From: Saccharofermentans sp.
Lineage (GTDB): Bacteria > Bacillota > Clostridia > Saccharofermentanales > Saccharofermentanaceae
Direction of reading: 5' to 3'
NCBI GenBank assembly: GCA_024692235.1
Contig: JAILMW010000037.1
Coordinates: 1 to 39,355, forward strand
Length of the DNA stretch: 39,355 bases
A model generated the notes under the pieces. It had not been told where the DNA came from. It made no database searches and saw only the letters and a program-made list of their open reading frames with translations. Of the stretch, positions 1-7,588 are shown in pieces. Made by a program: the position numbers and the translations under genes. How positions within the stretch are numbered: the first letter of the stretch is position 1; every line of letters begins with the position of its first letter.

Positions 1-32
1 TTTCCATTGTTACTGTCACTGCCTTTCTTCTC

Positions 33-67
33 CTTATAAGATTTTGGAAACGGGAAAATCTTATAAG
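33..67. repeat. 13-bp perfect inverted repeat with 9-nt loop
   Basis: The arm CTTATAAGATTTT (33-45) is matched by its exact complement at 55-67 around the loop GGAAACGGG. The stem is AT-rich, so it is a poor intrinsic terminator. It may be a regulatory or recombination structure inside the insertion element. Function unknown. Confidence 0.6.
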
Positions 68-79
68 ATTCATTTGCAG

Positions 80-136
80 TGGTAAACAAATTCAATAGCG
101 TTGGGGCTCTAACTGGTAAACAAATTCAGTAGCGTT
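80..136. repeat. Two 23-bp direct repeats, 34-bp period
   Basis: Copies at 80-102 and 114-136 differ at one base (A/G at the 16th position) and are separated by 11 bp. Both contain TGGTAAACAAATTC and end in TAGCGTT. They are most simply explained as transposase-binding repeats at the end of the interrupting element. Confidence 0.75.
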
Positions 137-422
137 TACACGACTTCTTCATCTGAGGGAAAGTCGTATTAAAGTGCATCGTACAGAACTCATGGATCTC
201 ATCGTCGGTTCCCGGAGCCTGCGCACCGAACTGATTACAGGGGATGTCTAATATCTCAAGTCCCTTGTCATGGTAATCCTTATACAGCTGCTCGATAGGA
301 GCATATTGCGGCGTAAATCCGCATCCTGTAGCCGTATTTACCACCATAATGACCTTACCATTATAAGAAGCAAGATCCAATACCTCACCCTTACCTGTCG
401 TTACCTGATAATCGTAGATCAT
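126..422 (-). pseudogene. Glutathione peroxidase, truncated by insertion
   Basis: The 98-residue frame matches the N-terminal part of the thioredoxin-fold glutathione peroxidase family (BtuE type), thiol peroxidases that reduce hydroperoxides in the cytoplasm. The start is ATG with AGGAGGT seven bases upstream. The peroxidatic site is NTATGCGFTPQY, with Cys34 where animal enzymes have selenocysteine, followed by CNQFGAQAPGT near residues 62-72. Bacterial members are usually 155-180 residues. Here similarity stops after FPQMKKS, and the last four residues come from the inserted DNA at 126-140. The lost C-terminal part normally carries the WNF motif of the catalytic tetrad, so the product is very unlikely to be active. 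Confidence 0.85.
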
Positions 423-632
423 AGAACACCTCCTGTGGGTTTTCCCTGATTGTACTTAATTCCGCACCCCATATACACCGTATAAGGAAGAGTTTATCGT
501 TTGTTAATACCTCAAAAAGCCTCTTCAACAAACAACTGGCATATATAACATCTCGAAAGGATTTTTGACAGAAATTTGCGGTTAGGATCACCTTAGCGGC
601 ATACTTAGCACCAACATTTACTACAAGACTTC

Positions 633-980
633 TCAGTCCGGGTATCTGTCACAATCATCACTGATCTCTTTCATCAGGTTGATACGATTCAAAAGATACT
701 GCTTCTCTTCAGGATCCCCATCCATGAAGAATTCCAATTTGGCTCCTGCATCTTCAAGTTTCTTCAGAAATCCCAAGTAGATCTTATGCCATTTGTACTG
801 TGTCATATTCTCGAGATACATCCAGTCACGGGCATCAAGATCAAAATCATGAACGATCTGCCCCTGATCTATTCTTCTCTTAATCTCAGAGATCGGGATC
901 GACTTATCAAACTCATGAATTATCTTCACATATTTAATGGTCTTGTCGTCCTTTTGAATCTTTATCTGCACTAACTCCAT
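633..980 (-). CDS. Hypothetical protein, 115 residues
   Basis: The family is not recognised. The product is charged and soluble, without signal peptide or membrane segment. It opens with a likely beta-rich stretch (MELVQIKIQKDDKTIKYVKI), followed by predicted helices with many Lys/Glu/Asp and aromatic residues. No convincing ribosome site precedes the ATG, which lowers confidence. It is the last gene in the direction of the minus-strand island, 132 bp after the PD-(D/E)XK gene. It could be a small accessory or immunity-type protein, but nothing in the sequence proves that. Confidence 0.5.
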   Translation of the reverse strand: MELVQIKIQKDDKTIKYVKIIHEFDKSIPISEIKRRIDQGQIVHDFDLDARDWMYLENMTQYKWHKIYLGFLKKLEDAGAKLEFFMDGDPEEKQYLLNRINLMKEISDDCDRYPD

Positions 981-1112
981 TTTTATTCTATATTTACGGA
1001 ATTAACAAGTAAGAAGGTTTTTCCTTTTCAGTTATATAAACTTTTAAAGTGAATAAGTTCAATATAATGCAGGGGTCATATGTGCCCCCTGGGAGGGGTC
1101 AGGCTAAGGCAT

Positions 1113-1913
1113 TCATGTAGACCAGTGTGTAGGATGATTATTTGTCTGCATCAAAAACCTTCCTGGGAACTTCTTCTCGATCTCAAATCCATCGAGTCTG
1201 AGGTTATAGCTCTGTGCCTCATTAGCAGAATAGACGGGGAAGTAATCTGTGTAATAATCATCATCTTCCTGGCCATGGTATTCTGAGTCTTGAACAAGGA
1301 CAAGCCCACCGCATTTCTTACATCTTCCCAACCAACGCTCGCCTGAATCCCACGTGTGATAGATGACTCCATTAGCTTGCGAACCATAATCAATAATCTT
1401 CTCTAGTTTCATTTCATTAAGAGCTTGACTTGGATTATCCATCTGAAACACATGGCAGCTATTACTCTCTACACCTTGACCATTGATAAATCGCATCTTC
1501 TCGGAGTCAGGATCATATTCCGCAATTATCACATCTCCTATGAGATTATGGTTCGTCCTTACGTAGTATTCTGCAAGAGTCTGAATCTGTTTCGGGTGTG
1601 AGGCTTTAACCATTGCAAGAACCTTATAACATGAATTGTCTAGCAGATGGAGATAGAAAACAGCCTCATTAAGAGATCTTATTTTAGCACTTGGAACATT
1701 ACCAGTCTCAGTCCAGTTATATCGCTTACATTCTATTACTATAGAACGATCCTTGTTGGCAATATCATATTTATGATCCTTCTTTTCAGCACCGACAACA
1801 CCAACCGGAATAGATACCTCTGTACTAAACTCATCGGTATAGTGGTGTCCAAACCATTCAAGAACACTATATTGGAATTCTGTTCCCCATCTTGTATGAT
1901 CGCTGTTACTCAT
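1113..1913 (-). CDS. PD-(D/E)XK nuclease-like protein with CXXC knuckle
   Basis: This 266-residue protein has the core of a restriction-endonuclease-like fold: HKYD (Asp50), then about ten residues later IVIECKRY (Glu61, Lys63), the D...ExK metal-binding arrangement. The second half contains RCKKCGG (Cys198, Cys201), half of a zinc-ribbon-like site. Such proteins normally cut DNA in restriction or other defence settings; the actual substrate cannot be read from sequence. The ATG overlaps the TGA of a truncated coding relic by the usual ATGA, so the gene was once translationally coupled to a different upstream partner. It lies downstream of the toxin/immunity pair, and cotranscription is plausible. 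Confidence 0.65.
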   Translation of the reverse strand: MSNSDHTRWGTEFQYSVLEWFGHHYTDEFSTEVSIPVGVVGAEKKDHKYDIANKDRSIVIECKRYNWTETGNVPSAKIRSLNEAVFYLHLLDNSCYKVLAMVKASHPKQIQTLAEYYVRTNHNLIGDVIIAEYDPDSEKMRFINGQGVESNSCHVFQMDNPSQALNEMKLEKIIDYGSQANGVIYHTWDSGERWLGRCKKCGGLVLVQDSEYHGQEDDDYYTDYFPVYSANEAQSYNLRLDGFEIEKKFPGRFLMQTNNHPTHWST

Positions 1914-2062
1914 TTGGTACCATCAACTCCCTTATAGTAATATGCTCCATCTCTATACTCCAGATTATCCGTTGTCGTTCTGTTAATCAGATCAGTTGCC
2001 AAGTAGTCCGGTAAAGGCATAAACCAGTAGTAATGATCACCCAGTATCAGGTCATAACTACA
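1910..2062 (-). pseudogene. 3' relic of an unidentified gene between immunity gene and nuclease
   Basis: Directly after the SUKH stop codon, in the same frame, 50 further sense codons run to a TGA that overlaps the ATG of the PD-(D/E)XK gene. The translation is protein-like and aromatic-rich, including GDHYYWFMPLPDY and LEYRDGAYYYKGVDGTK. The only internal ATG (position 2020) has no ribosome site. I read it as the surviving C-terminal end of the gene that used to precede the nuclease gene, the rest having been replaced when the toxin/immunity cassette arrived. Family not recognised. Confidence 0.5.
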
Positions 2063-2470
2063 TTAAATGCCCTTAAATCTCGACAATATATATTCATTAA
2101 GCTTGATTTTCCAATCCGTTAATTCTTGCAACTCAGAATCATATTCATAAACGTTATCATCAGAATCGACCATATAGTAGTCGCCTTCACCCTGATTCTC
2201 TATGGCGATCAATTCACTAGTAACAGGAAAGTACTTGTGTAAATACTCGGTTTGCGTAATCAAATCCGACTCAAGGAATTGGTTCGAGTTAACGCCATAT
2301 AATTCAGCATGTTTATAACTCAAATAGCCAAAATTCAATACATAGTATTTTAATTCAGGACCAAATTTAATTCCTATGCGTTTCTCAACATCAACTAATT
2401 GTATTTCACTAATTAATCTCGTGGTTGTCTGCACTTCGTTTGCTTCAACAAAATCAGTCAAGTTATTCAT
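2063..2470 (-). CDS. SUKH (SMI1/KNR4) family immunity protein
   Basis: The 135-residue protein has the SMI1/KNR4 pattern: VDVEKRIGIKFGPELKYYVLNFGYL near the N-terminus, a central acidic beta region (GEGDYYMVDSDDNVYEYD) and an amphipathic C-terminal helix. SUKH proteins are cytosolic immunity proteins that bind nuclease toxins of polymorphic toxin systems. The chosen ATG at 2470 has AAAGGAG eight bases upstream and overlaps the toxin stop as ATGA, giving coupled translation; a longer start seven codons earlier lies inside the toxin gene and lacks this support. Its partner is almost certainly the LHH nuclease just upstream. Confidence 0.85.
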   Translation of the reverse strand: MNNLTDFVEANEVQTTTRLISEIQLVDVEKRIGIKFGPELKYYVLNFGYLSYKHAELYGVNSNQFLESDLITQTEYLHKYFPVTSELIAIENQGEGDYYMVDSDDNVYEYDSELQELTDWKIKLNEYILSRFKGI

Positions 2471-3222
2471 GATTTGCTCCTTTCTACCCAATGATTAGGC
2501 TTCTGGATATCATTATATGTTTTTTTCAGTTCGGGATCGCGTCTCCAACTTTCGACATTATTATCATGAAGAACGCTATGATTTCCGTCGCCATGTTCAC
2601 TGTTTTCCGTCAATTCTGCAAGAGGACTATTAAAATCTTGACTCATATGATGAAGTTCGATTTTCTCTCCGGTTTTAGAATCGTATGGACTCTTACCTTT
2701 GCTCATTAACTCCCTATTGGATATACCTTCTGGATGTTGATCGTCAATAGTTTTATCTGAAACATAATCAAGGTCAAGATTACGTTTCACTAAACATTTT
2801 CGGCCATCATTTTCTACTTCAACAAGATCAGCATTTTTATATATTTCGTATTGATCCATATCTTTGATGTAATCAATTACTTCATCTGACCAATTTGTTT
2901 CCTCCTTAATTTGCTTTCGTTCTTCTTCAGTTAGTTCGGATTTCGGAACACCATTCACATCTTTACTTACAGATGAAGTAGCGTCAATATTATTCTCGCT
3001 GTTTTCCGAGTATGAGTCTGGTTGATTAGACTGTTCGGAGACATATTCTTTCTTCGTATCATCCATTTTGATTCTCGCATCAGGATCATATGGGGGTTCA
3101 CTTTCACTCGGATTTATTCCCTGCAATTCCTTAATACGATTATCAGGATTAAAATCTCTATCATTATCGATAGTTGTTTTTTCTTGATTACTATCAACTT
3201 CTGAAAAAGCTCCAATAGTCAT
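2467..3222 (-). CDS. LHH-family nuclease toxin
   Basis: This 251-residue protein ends in a domain of the HNH/EndoVII-like LHH group: a pre-toxin segment LTEEERKQIKEETNWSDEVI, the block EIYKNADLVEVE, then IELHHMSQ (LHH about 190-192), SPLAEL, EH, a second LHD and a C-terminal NHW. These His residues are expected to bind the catalytic metal and cut DNA. The N-terminal 90 residues are polar and low-complexity, with no signal peptide, LXG or WXG100 domain, so no standard delivery module is visible. The start is ATG at 3222 with GAGAGAGGAACGGG upstream; a TTG at 3249 overlapping the previous gene is an alternative. Its stop overlaps the start of the SUKH immunity gene. Confidence 0.8.
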   Translation of the reverse strand: MTIGAFSEVDSNQEKTTIDNDRDFNPDNRIKELQGINPSESEPPYDPDARIKMDDTKKEYVSEQSNQPDSYSENSENNIDATSSVSKDVNGVPKSELTEEERKQIKEETNWSDEVIDYIKDMDQYEIYKNADLVEVENDGRKCLVKRNLDLDYVSDKTIDDQHPEGISNRELMSKGKSPYDSKTGEKIELHHMSQDFNSPLAELTENSEHGDGNHSVLHDNNVESWRRDPELKKTYNDIQKPNHWVERSKS

Positions 3223-3245
3223 TTCCCGTTCCTCTCTCAAAAATA

Positions 3246-3719
3246 TCAAGATTGAATATACTCTCGCATTTTAAGATCATATAATTCAATAAATTCTGCT
3301 TCGTGTGCATCTATTTTTTCGTCTACAAGCATACAAGTTTTTAGTACATCTACAGCTATCTCGTGATACATCAACCCTATAGAAGCATTGCTTTTGGTTA
3401 GGGCACGAACAACTTCATCAAAATCAGTAGATAGTCTTATCATCATTGATGGCATTAACTCCCAGAATTCTTTAATCTCCTGAGATGTGGGCATATTCTT
3501 CTCATAAAACGTTTTATCTTCATTTTCGCCAAACACTGAATTCAACAAATCAACTTCGCGCTCGTCAATATCAGAGTCAATAGAACAAATAATCAAGGCT
3601 ATCCGGAAAAATGATTGTTTTACTTCGGCCGTTGAAACAATAAACTTGTACTTGTTAATCAAATCAATCAGCGATATAAAACCATTGATTCTTTCACGAA
3701 GCATAGAATGATCAATCAT
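3246..3719 (-). CDS. TerB-like (tellurite-resistance-associated) protein
   Basis: The product has 157 residues, is mostly helical, and carries two TerB-type metal-binding repeats: RIALIICSIDSDIDEREVDLL near residue 40 and CMLVDEKIDAHEAEFIELY near residue 130. TerB-fold proteins sit at the membrane face or bridge partners in stress and conflict systems. The ATG overlaps the stop of the HerA-like gene (ATGA at 3716-3719), so the two are translationally coupled and probably act together. The N-terminal 30 residues are a further helix. Assignment is by motif only; it is moderately divergent. Confidence 0.65.
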   Translation of the reverse strand: MIDHSMLRERINGFISLIDLINKYKFIVSTAEVKQSFFRIALIICSIDSDIDEREVDLLNSVFGENEDKTFYEKNMPTSQEIKEFWELMPSMMIRLSTDFDEVVRALTKSNASIGLMYHEIAVDVLKTCMLVDEKIDAHEAEFIELYDLKMREYIQS

Positions 3720-6700
3720 ATTAAACCTCCTCTGTTACTCCAATCTCTGAGCACATTCATATCACTAACTACATACTTAAAATAGAATGTTATGGCAGCC
3801 TGGATAACATCTCGCCTAACCTGGTCAGGAAGAGCAAATTTAACAATATAATCCTCAACAGAATGGGTCCATTCCTTAGGATCAGAACTTACTTTATAAG
3901 CCTCTTTTACACAACTAATGGTATTCGGCAACAACTCTGATACAACAAGAGCCATTTTTGTCATACGAGGCTCACTACCAGGATTGCGCATCATTTCATA
4001 TGCTGTAAATTGCGTTGATGCAGAAACATTCATACTCTGAAGTCTAGGTTTCATCTCATTTATAATTATAGATTCTTCAACTCGAGTACCCTTCGAAAGG
4101 AGTTCTATTATTTCAATAGCGTCTGAAGTATTTGATTGCTCCTCATTAGGCAGAATTGGTTTAGTATATTCATAACCATTGTTTTCATAATCAACCTTAC
4201 TAACTTTGCACAATACAGGCGAGATCCAATCATTTTGATAAATGGCAGCTACGCCACGCGGCAGTTTTGTCAGTTCAGTTATCTGATCATCATTCAATCC
4301 AGCCGCTTTTCCGACTATTTCCCTATCACCATATTCAGGCAATCTGAGTATTATTTTTGTATTTGTATTTCTAATAGAAGACATATCCACAGCGCTTGGA
4401 GACTGATCAACTATGATAAACCCTTCACCATATGTTCTCATCTCAGCAATGGATGCCGCTAACATTTCAACACTTTTTCCAAGTAAATTGCTACTTTCTT
4501 GAAACTGTTCGGTACTTGTTCTCTTCAGAATATTGTGTGCTTCTTCTAGAATTGTAAGATGTCTTAATGAACTATTCATTTGCTTTTTTTCTGACATCCT
4601 ATACTCTTGCAATTTAAGAACTATAATTCCCATTAATAACGATTTAGTTTCAGTCGATCCAACGCGACTCAAATCAATAATGGTTTTAGAATCAAACAAA
4701 AACTCGTTCGATATTTCATTTGAGGTAAAAACTAAACCATTAATTCCGTTAGTAAGTGATTGGAGTCTAGTAATCAAGGCACCTTTGTATGCGCCCTTAT
4801 TTTCTTTATCATAATCACTTTCATCAATTATCTCTCTAACGTTCCTTGTAATATCAACAAATGACGGAAATAGATCCTTTCCGTATCTGTTTACTGATTT
4901 AACTAAATCCCATCCACAATCTTCGTATGCCTTTTCCACAGCATTTTTAAGCACTGCCGGCATTGCTGCATACATAGGCCAACAAACATTAAATACTTCA
5001 ATTAGCCTATCAATATGTTCGAGAACGTGAATTTTATCAGGGAAGTTAAATGGGTTAATTCGCAATAACGGAGAACACATGGCATTCGTACCATAAACAT
5101 TAACATCCTTGCGATTTCCAAATACATCTTTATATTCACCCTTGGCAGGTTCTATTACTGTAAAACCTATATCTTTACTAATTGCTTCCTCGAGAATTTT
5201 ATATACAGTGTTACTTTTTCCTGAACCAGTACTTCCGGTAACAAATGCGTGCGATGCCAAAGAATCAATATTAAGATTAACTTGAATCTTCTCTTCGGCA
5301 TTCATATGGAATATATTTCCCAGCTGTAATTCATTATCAGGATTAATACTCTCATTGTTGTCATAACTAGCTATATTTCTACCGAACTCTGTACACTCAA
5401 CAACAGGCAATCCTGCAATTGAGTGTTTTGGGAAGTTCAACGAATAAGCTAATTCTTTACCAGATAAACTTGTAGTCGCTGTCACAACCGATGGATATAC
5501 ATTGTAATATGGTTCCATCAATGCAACATATGGATCCAAACCGAATATCGGATGTCTGAGAGTTCGGAGATACTTGCAAATCTCTTGCGCTTCACCACTT
5601 TCCTCGACATCTCCTCTCCAAACATTTATAGCAGCCTGTGTAAAATAGGATTTTTCGCCCTGAGTTAATGCAAGATAAGTGTGAGCAACATTAGAAGCTA
5701 CATCACTATCCTCACTTAATACATATGCTGCAAAGTCCCACATTCCCAATGCAGTAGATTCCTCATAGCGTTTCATCTGGTCCTCTAGGATTTCCAGCGT
5801 GTGCTTTATCGTATAGTTAGTAAAGAATTGGGTTATACTCTCATTCGATCCTACCATTGCAGTTACATTAGATGATCTTGCAAAATTCGCACCAAAATTA
5901 CCACCGAAATTTGTCCCCTTATATATGCCAGCCGCATTAGAAACAGAATTCGTCAAAGCATTGCCTATACTCTGTGCAACCGAGCGGCCTGTACCTTCAG
6001 TTCGACCAGAACCGACTGTCCTTGATATTGAATTACCAATGGTATTAGTTATCGCTTGCGATGCTGAACTCGAAATTGCTCTATTAATTGAGTTAGTTAC
6101 ATTTCTACCTACGGTATTACTAACGCCTCGAGCAATTGCCTGTGATATTGCTTGTCCGCCTCCATTAGTCAAGGTATCCGTATGCCCTGTGGACAGGCCC
6201 TGAGTTGAAGAAAGACCAACACCTCCAGTGGCAGTTGCGGTTGCTTCTACGCCTGCATCAACGCCTGCTGTTACCGATGCCGATTCAAAGGCAGATTCAG
6301 TAATTGATAGAGAACCAGTTACATTATCAGAACTGCTACTACTCCAATTGGTATTATCTGTTACTGAGTTAGTATCAGTAAAAGAACTAGTACGCGAAGA
6401 CACATCCGTAACCGCTAATCCCTCAGTATTAGTTATTCCCTGCGATTGAGAACGTGATAATGCTCGGCTTCTTTGTTCACCTTCCGTATCTGATGAATAA
6501 ATATTCTGGGATCGGTTAACAGAATCCGTATTCGTTCTGTTTCGCTGTTCGGTATACGAACCTGTATCGGTGATTGTACTATTATTCCCATTTTGAACAC
6601 CAGCGCTAACACCGGCATTCACTCCAAAAGTTGCAGATGAACCTAACGCCTGACTCTCATTGAATGTGTATCCTGTTTGCCATCCGGCATATGGAGCTAG

Positions 6701-7585
6701 GCCAGTATACAATTCGGATAATCGAAGTTTTCTATCTTGACTATCTTTTACGGGAGTAGCTAATAAAATAATGGTGTATTCCTTCTCTGAATTGCTTGGT
6801 ATGATACCATCTAGCAACTTTTCTATTGTTTGACTTATAAACTTTTCAGATTTCTCAGTAGGGATATTTGATACACTGGCAACTGAGTATCTCTTCTTAT
6901 TGTTAAGACAAGGAATTGTGCCTCTGCCTTCATCGCCTATAGCAGATCCAGGAAAATTACCCCTAATAGCATCGACTAATCTTTTTTTATAGCTATCTGC
7001 CATAGTAGAATTACTGTCATTCCTCTTGTTAACAACAGCAAGATAAACATCAGTCTCAGATTGCTTTCTGTTGAATACTAATGCAATGTTGCATTCTTCA
7101 TCAGATAGAACATCATAAACATTTACAAGTTTCTCTAGGGAATTCTCATTCTTATCAGTAACCCAACGAGTGATATTGATATATCTTATATTAAAATCCG
7201 AATTGAAATCAAAGCACTTCGATTGAGGTTTTCCTTCCTCATCCAATTCTATTTTTTCATATTCCAGTTTTTCATCAACAGGGACGTACAATTCGTGCAA
7301 TTTAGACAGATGGGCATTATATATCTCTATTCCAGTTGATGCCAGAAGTCGTGAAGTTAATTCCTCTGCTTCTGTGCCATCAGGTAAAACCATCTTCTCG
7401 TAATAGAATTCTTTAAGTTTCTGAACATCCTCCAATTGAGCTGACGTGAGGCATGACAGTTGTGCTATTTTATTGCCACTCTTATCAGCAGCTTTTTTTA
7501 CAGCGTCACCAGCCTTTTTCTTCGCTTTGACAGCTATAGCCTTTGCGTTCTCGAACGAATTGTATGCTCTTTCCTTGACACTCAT
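3716..7585 (-). CDS. HerA/FtsK-type (DUF87) ATPase with Ser/Thr/Asn-rich insert
   Basis: This 1289-residue protein is a P-loop motor of the HerA/VirB4/FtsK class. Walker A is GSTGSGKS (784-791) and Walker B is LTILEEAH (about 1010-1017), followed by an arginine-rich sensor region around RLPEYGDREIVGKAAGL. Residues 1-50 are Lys/Ala-rich and helical. About 310-580 form an unusual low-complexity segment of Ser, Thr, Asn, Gly and Ala with recurring units such as SNTVGRNVTNSI, followed by a helical linker. HerA-type ATPases form hexamers that pump DNA or protein. The ATG has GGAGG upstream, 3 bp after the GTPase stop, and the 3' end overlaps the TerB-like gene. The fold is confident; the function is inferred only from context. 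Confidence 0.85.
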   Translation of the reverse strand: MSVKERAYNSFENAKAIAVKAKKKAGDAVKKAADKSGNKIAQLSCLTSAQLEDVQKLKEFYYEKMVLPDGTEAEELTSRLLASTGIEIYNAHLSKLHELYVPVDEKLEYEKIELDEEGKPQSKCFDFNSDFNIRYINITRWVTDKNENSLEKLVNVYDVLSDEECNIALVFNRKQSETDVYLAVVNKRNDSNSTMADSYKKRLVDAIRGNFPGSAIGDEGRGTIPCLNNKKRYSVASVSNIPTEKSEKFISQTIEKLLDGIIPSNSEKEYTIILLATPVKDSQDRKLRLSELYTGLAPYAGWQTGYTFNESQALGSSATFGVNAGVSAGVQNGNNSTITDTGSYTEQRNRTNTDSVNRSQNIYSSDTEGEQRSRALSRSQSQGITNTEGLAVTDVSSRTSSFTDTNSVTDNTNWSSSSSDNVTGSLSITESAFESASVTAGVDAGVEATATATGGVGLSSTQGLSTGHTDTLTNGGGQAISQAIARGVSNTVGRNVTNSINRAISSSASQAITNTIGNSISRTVGSGRTEGTGRSVAQSIGNALTNSVSNAAGIYKGTNFGGNFGANFARSSNVTAMVGSNESITQFFTNYTIKHTLEILEDQMKRYEESTALGMWDFAAYVLSEDSDVASNVAHTYLALTQGEKSYFTQAAINVWRGDVEESGEAQEICKYLRTLRHPIFGLDPYVALMEPYYNVYPSVVTATTSLSGKELAYSLNFPKHSIAGLPVVECTEFGRNIASYDNNESINPDNELQLGNIFHMNAEEKIQVNLNIDSLASHAFVTGSTGSGKSNTVYKILEEAISKDIGFTVIEPAKGEYKDVFGNRKDVNVYGTNAMCSPLLRINPFNFPDKIHVLEHIDRLIEVFNVCWPMYAAMPAVLKNAVEKAYEDCGWDLVKSVNRYGKDLFPSFVDITRNVREIIDESDYDKENKGAYKGALITRLQSLTNGINGLVFTSNEISNEFLFDSKTIIDLSRVGSTETKSLLMGIIVLKLQEYRMSEKKQMNSSLRHLTILEEAHNILKRTSTEQFQESSNLLGKSVEMLAASIAEMRTYGEGFIIVDQSPSAVDMSSIRNTNTKIILRLPEYGDREIVGKAAGLNDDQITELTKLPRGVAAIYQNDWISPVLCKVSKVDYENNGYEYTKPILPNEEQSNTSDAIEIIELLSKGTRVEESIIINEMKPRLQSMNVSASTQFTAYEMMRNPGSEPRMTKMALVVSELLPNTISCVKEAYKVSSDPKEWTHSVEDYIVKFALPDQVRRDVIQAAITFYFKYVVSDMNVLRDWSNRGGLI

Positions 7586-7588
7586 AAA

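Larger units (their letters stand above)
1..140. mobile_element. Right end of an IS21-like insertion element, body off-window
   Basis: The glutathione peroxidase reading frame is lost at about position 140. Read on the minus strand, the foreign sequence begins TGTAAACGC and runs inward through two near-identical 23-bp copies (80-102 and 114-136) that share AATTTGTTTACCA. A TG/CA terminal dinucleotide plus tandem subterminal repeats is the arrangement known for IS21-family and other Mu-type elements. No transposase is visible because the element continues past position 1. Family assignment is inference; that the gene is broken here is directly visible. Confidence 0.5.

Noticed and set aside
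391..591. 66-residue minus-strand frame over the peroxidase start
   Set aside because: It overlaps the ribosome site and first codons of the peroxidase gene, has no ribosome site of its own, and no domain pattern.
5925..6449. Two plus-strand frames opposite the HerA ATPase
   Set aside because: They are antisense images of the Ser/Thr-rich repeats; the low-complexity composition keeps the opposite strand open.
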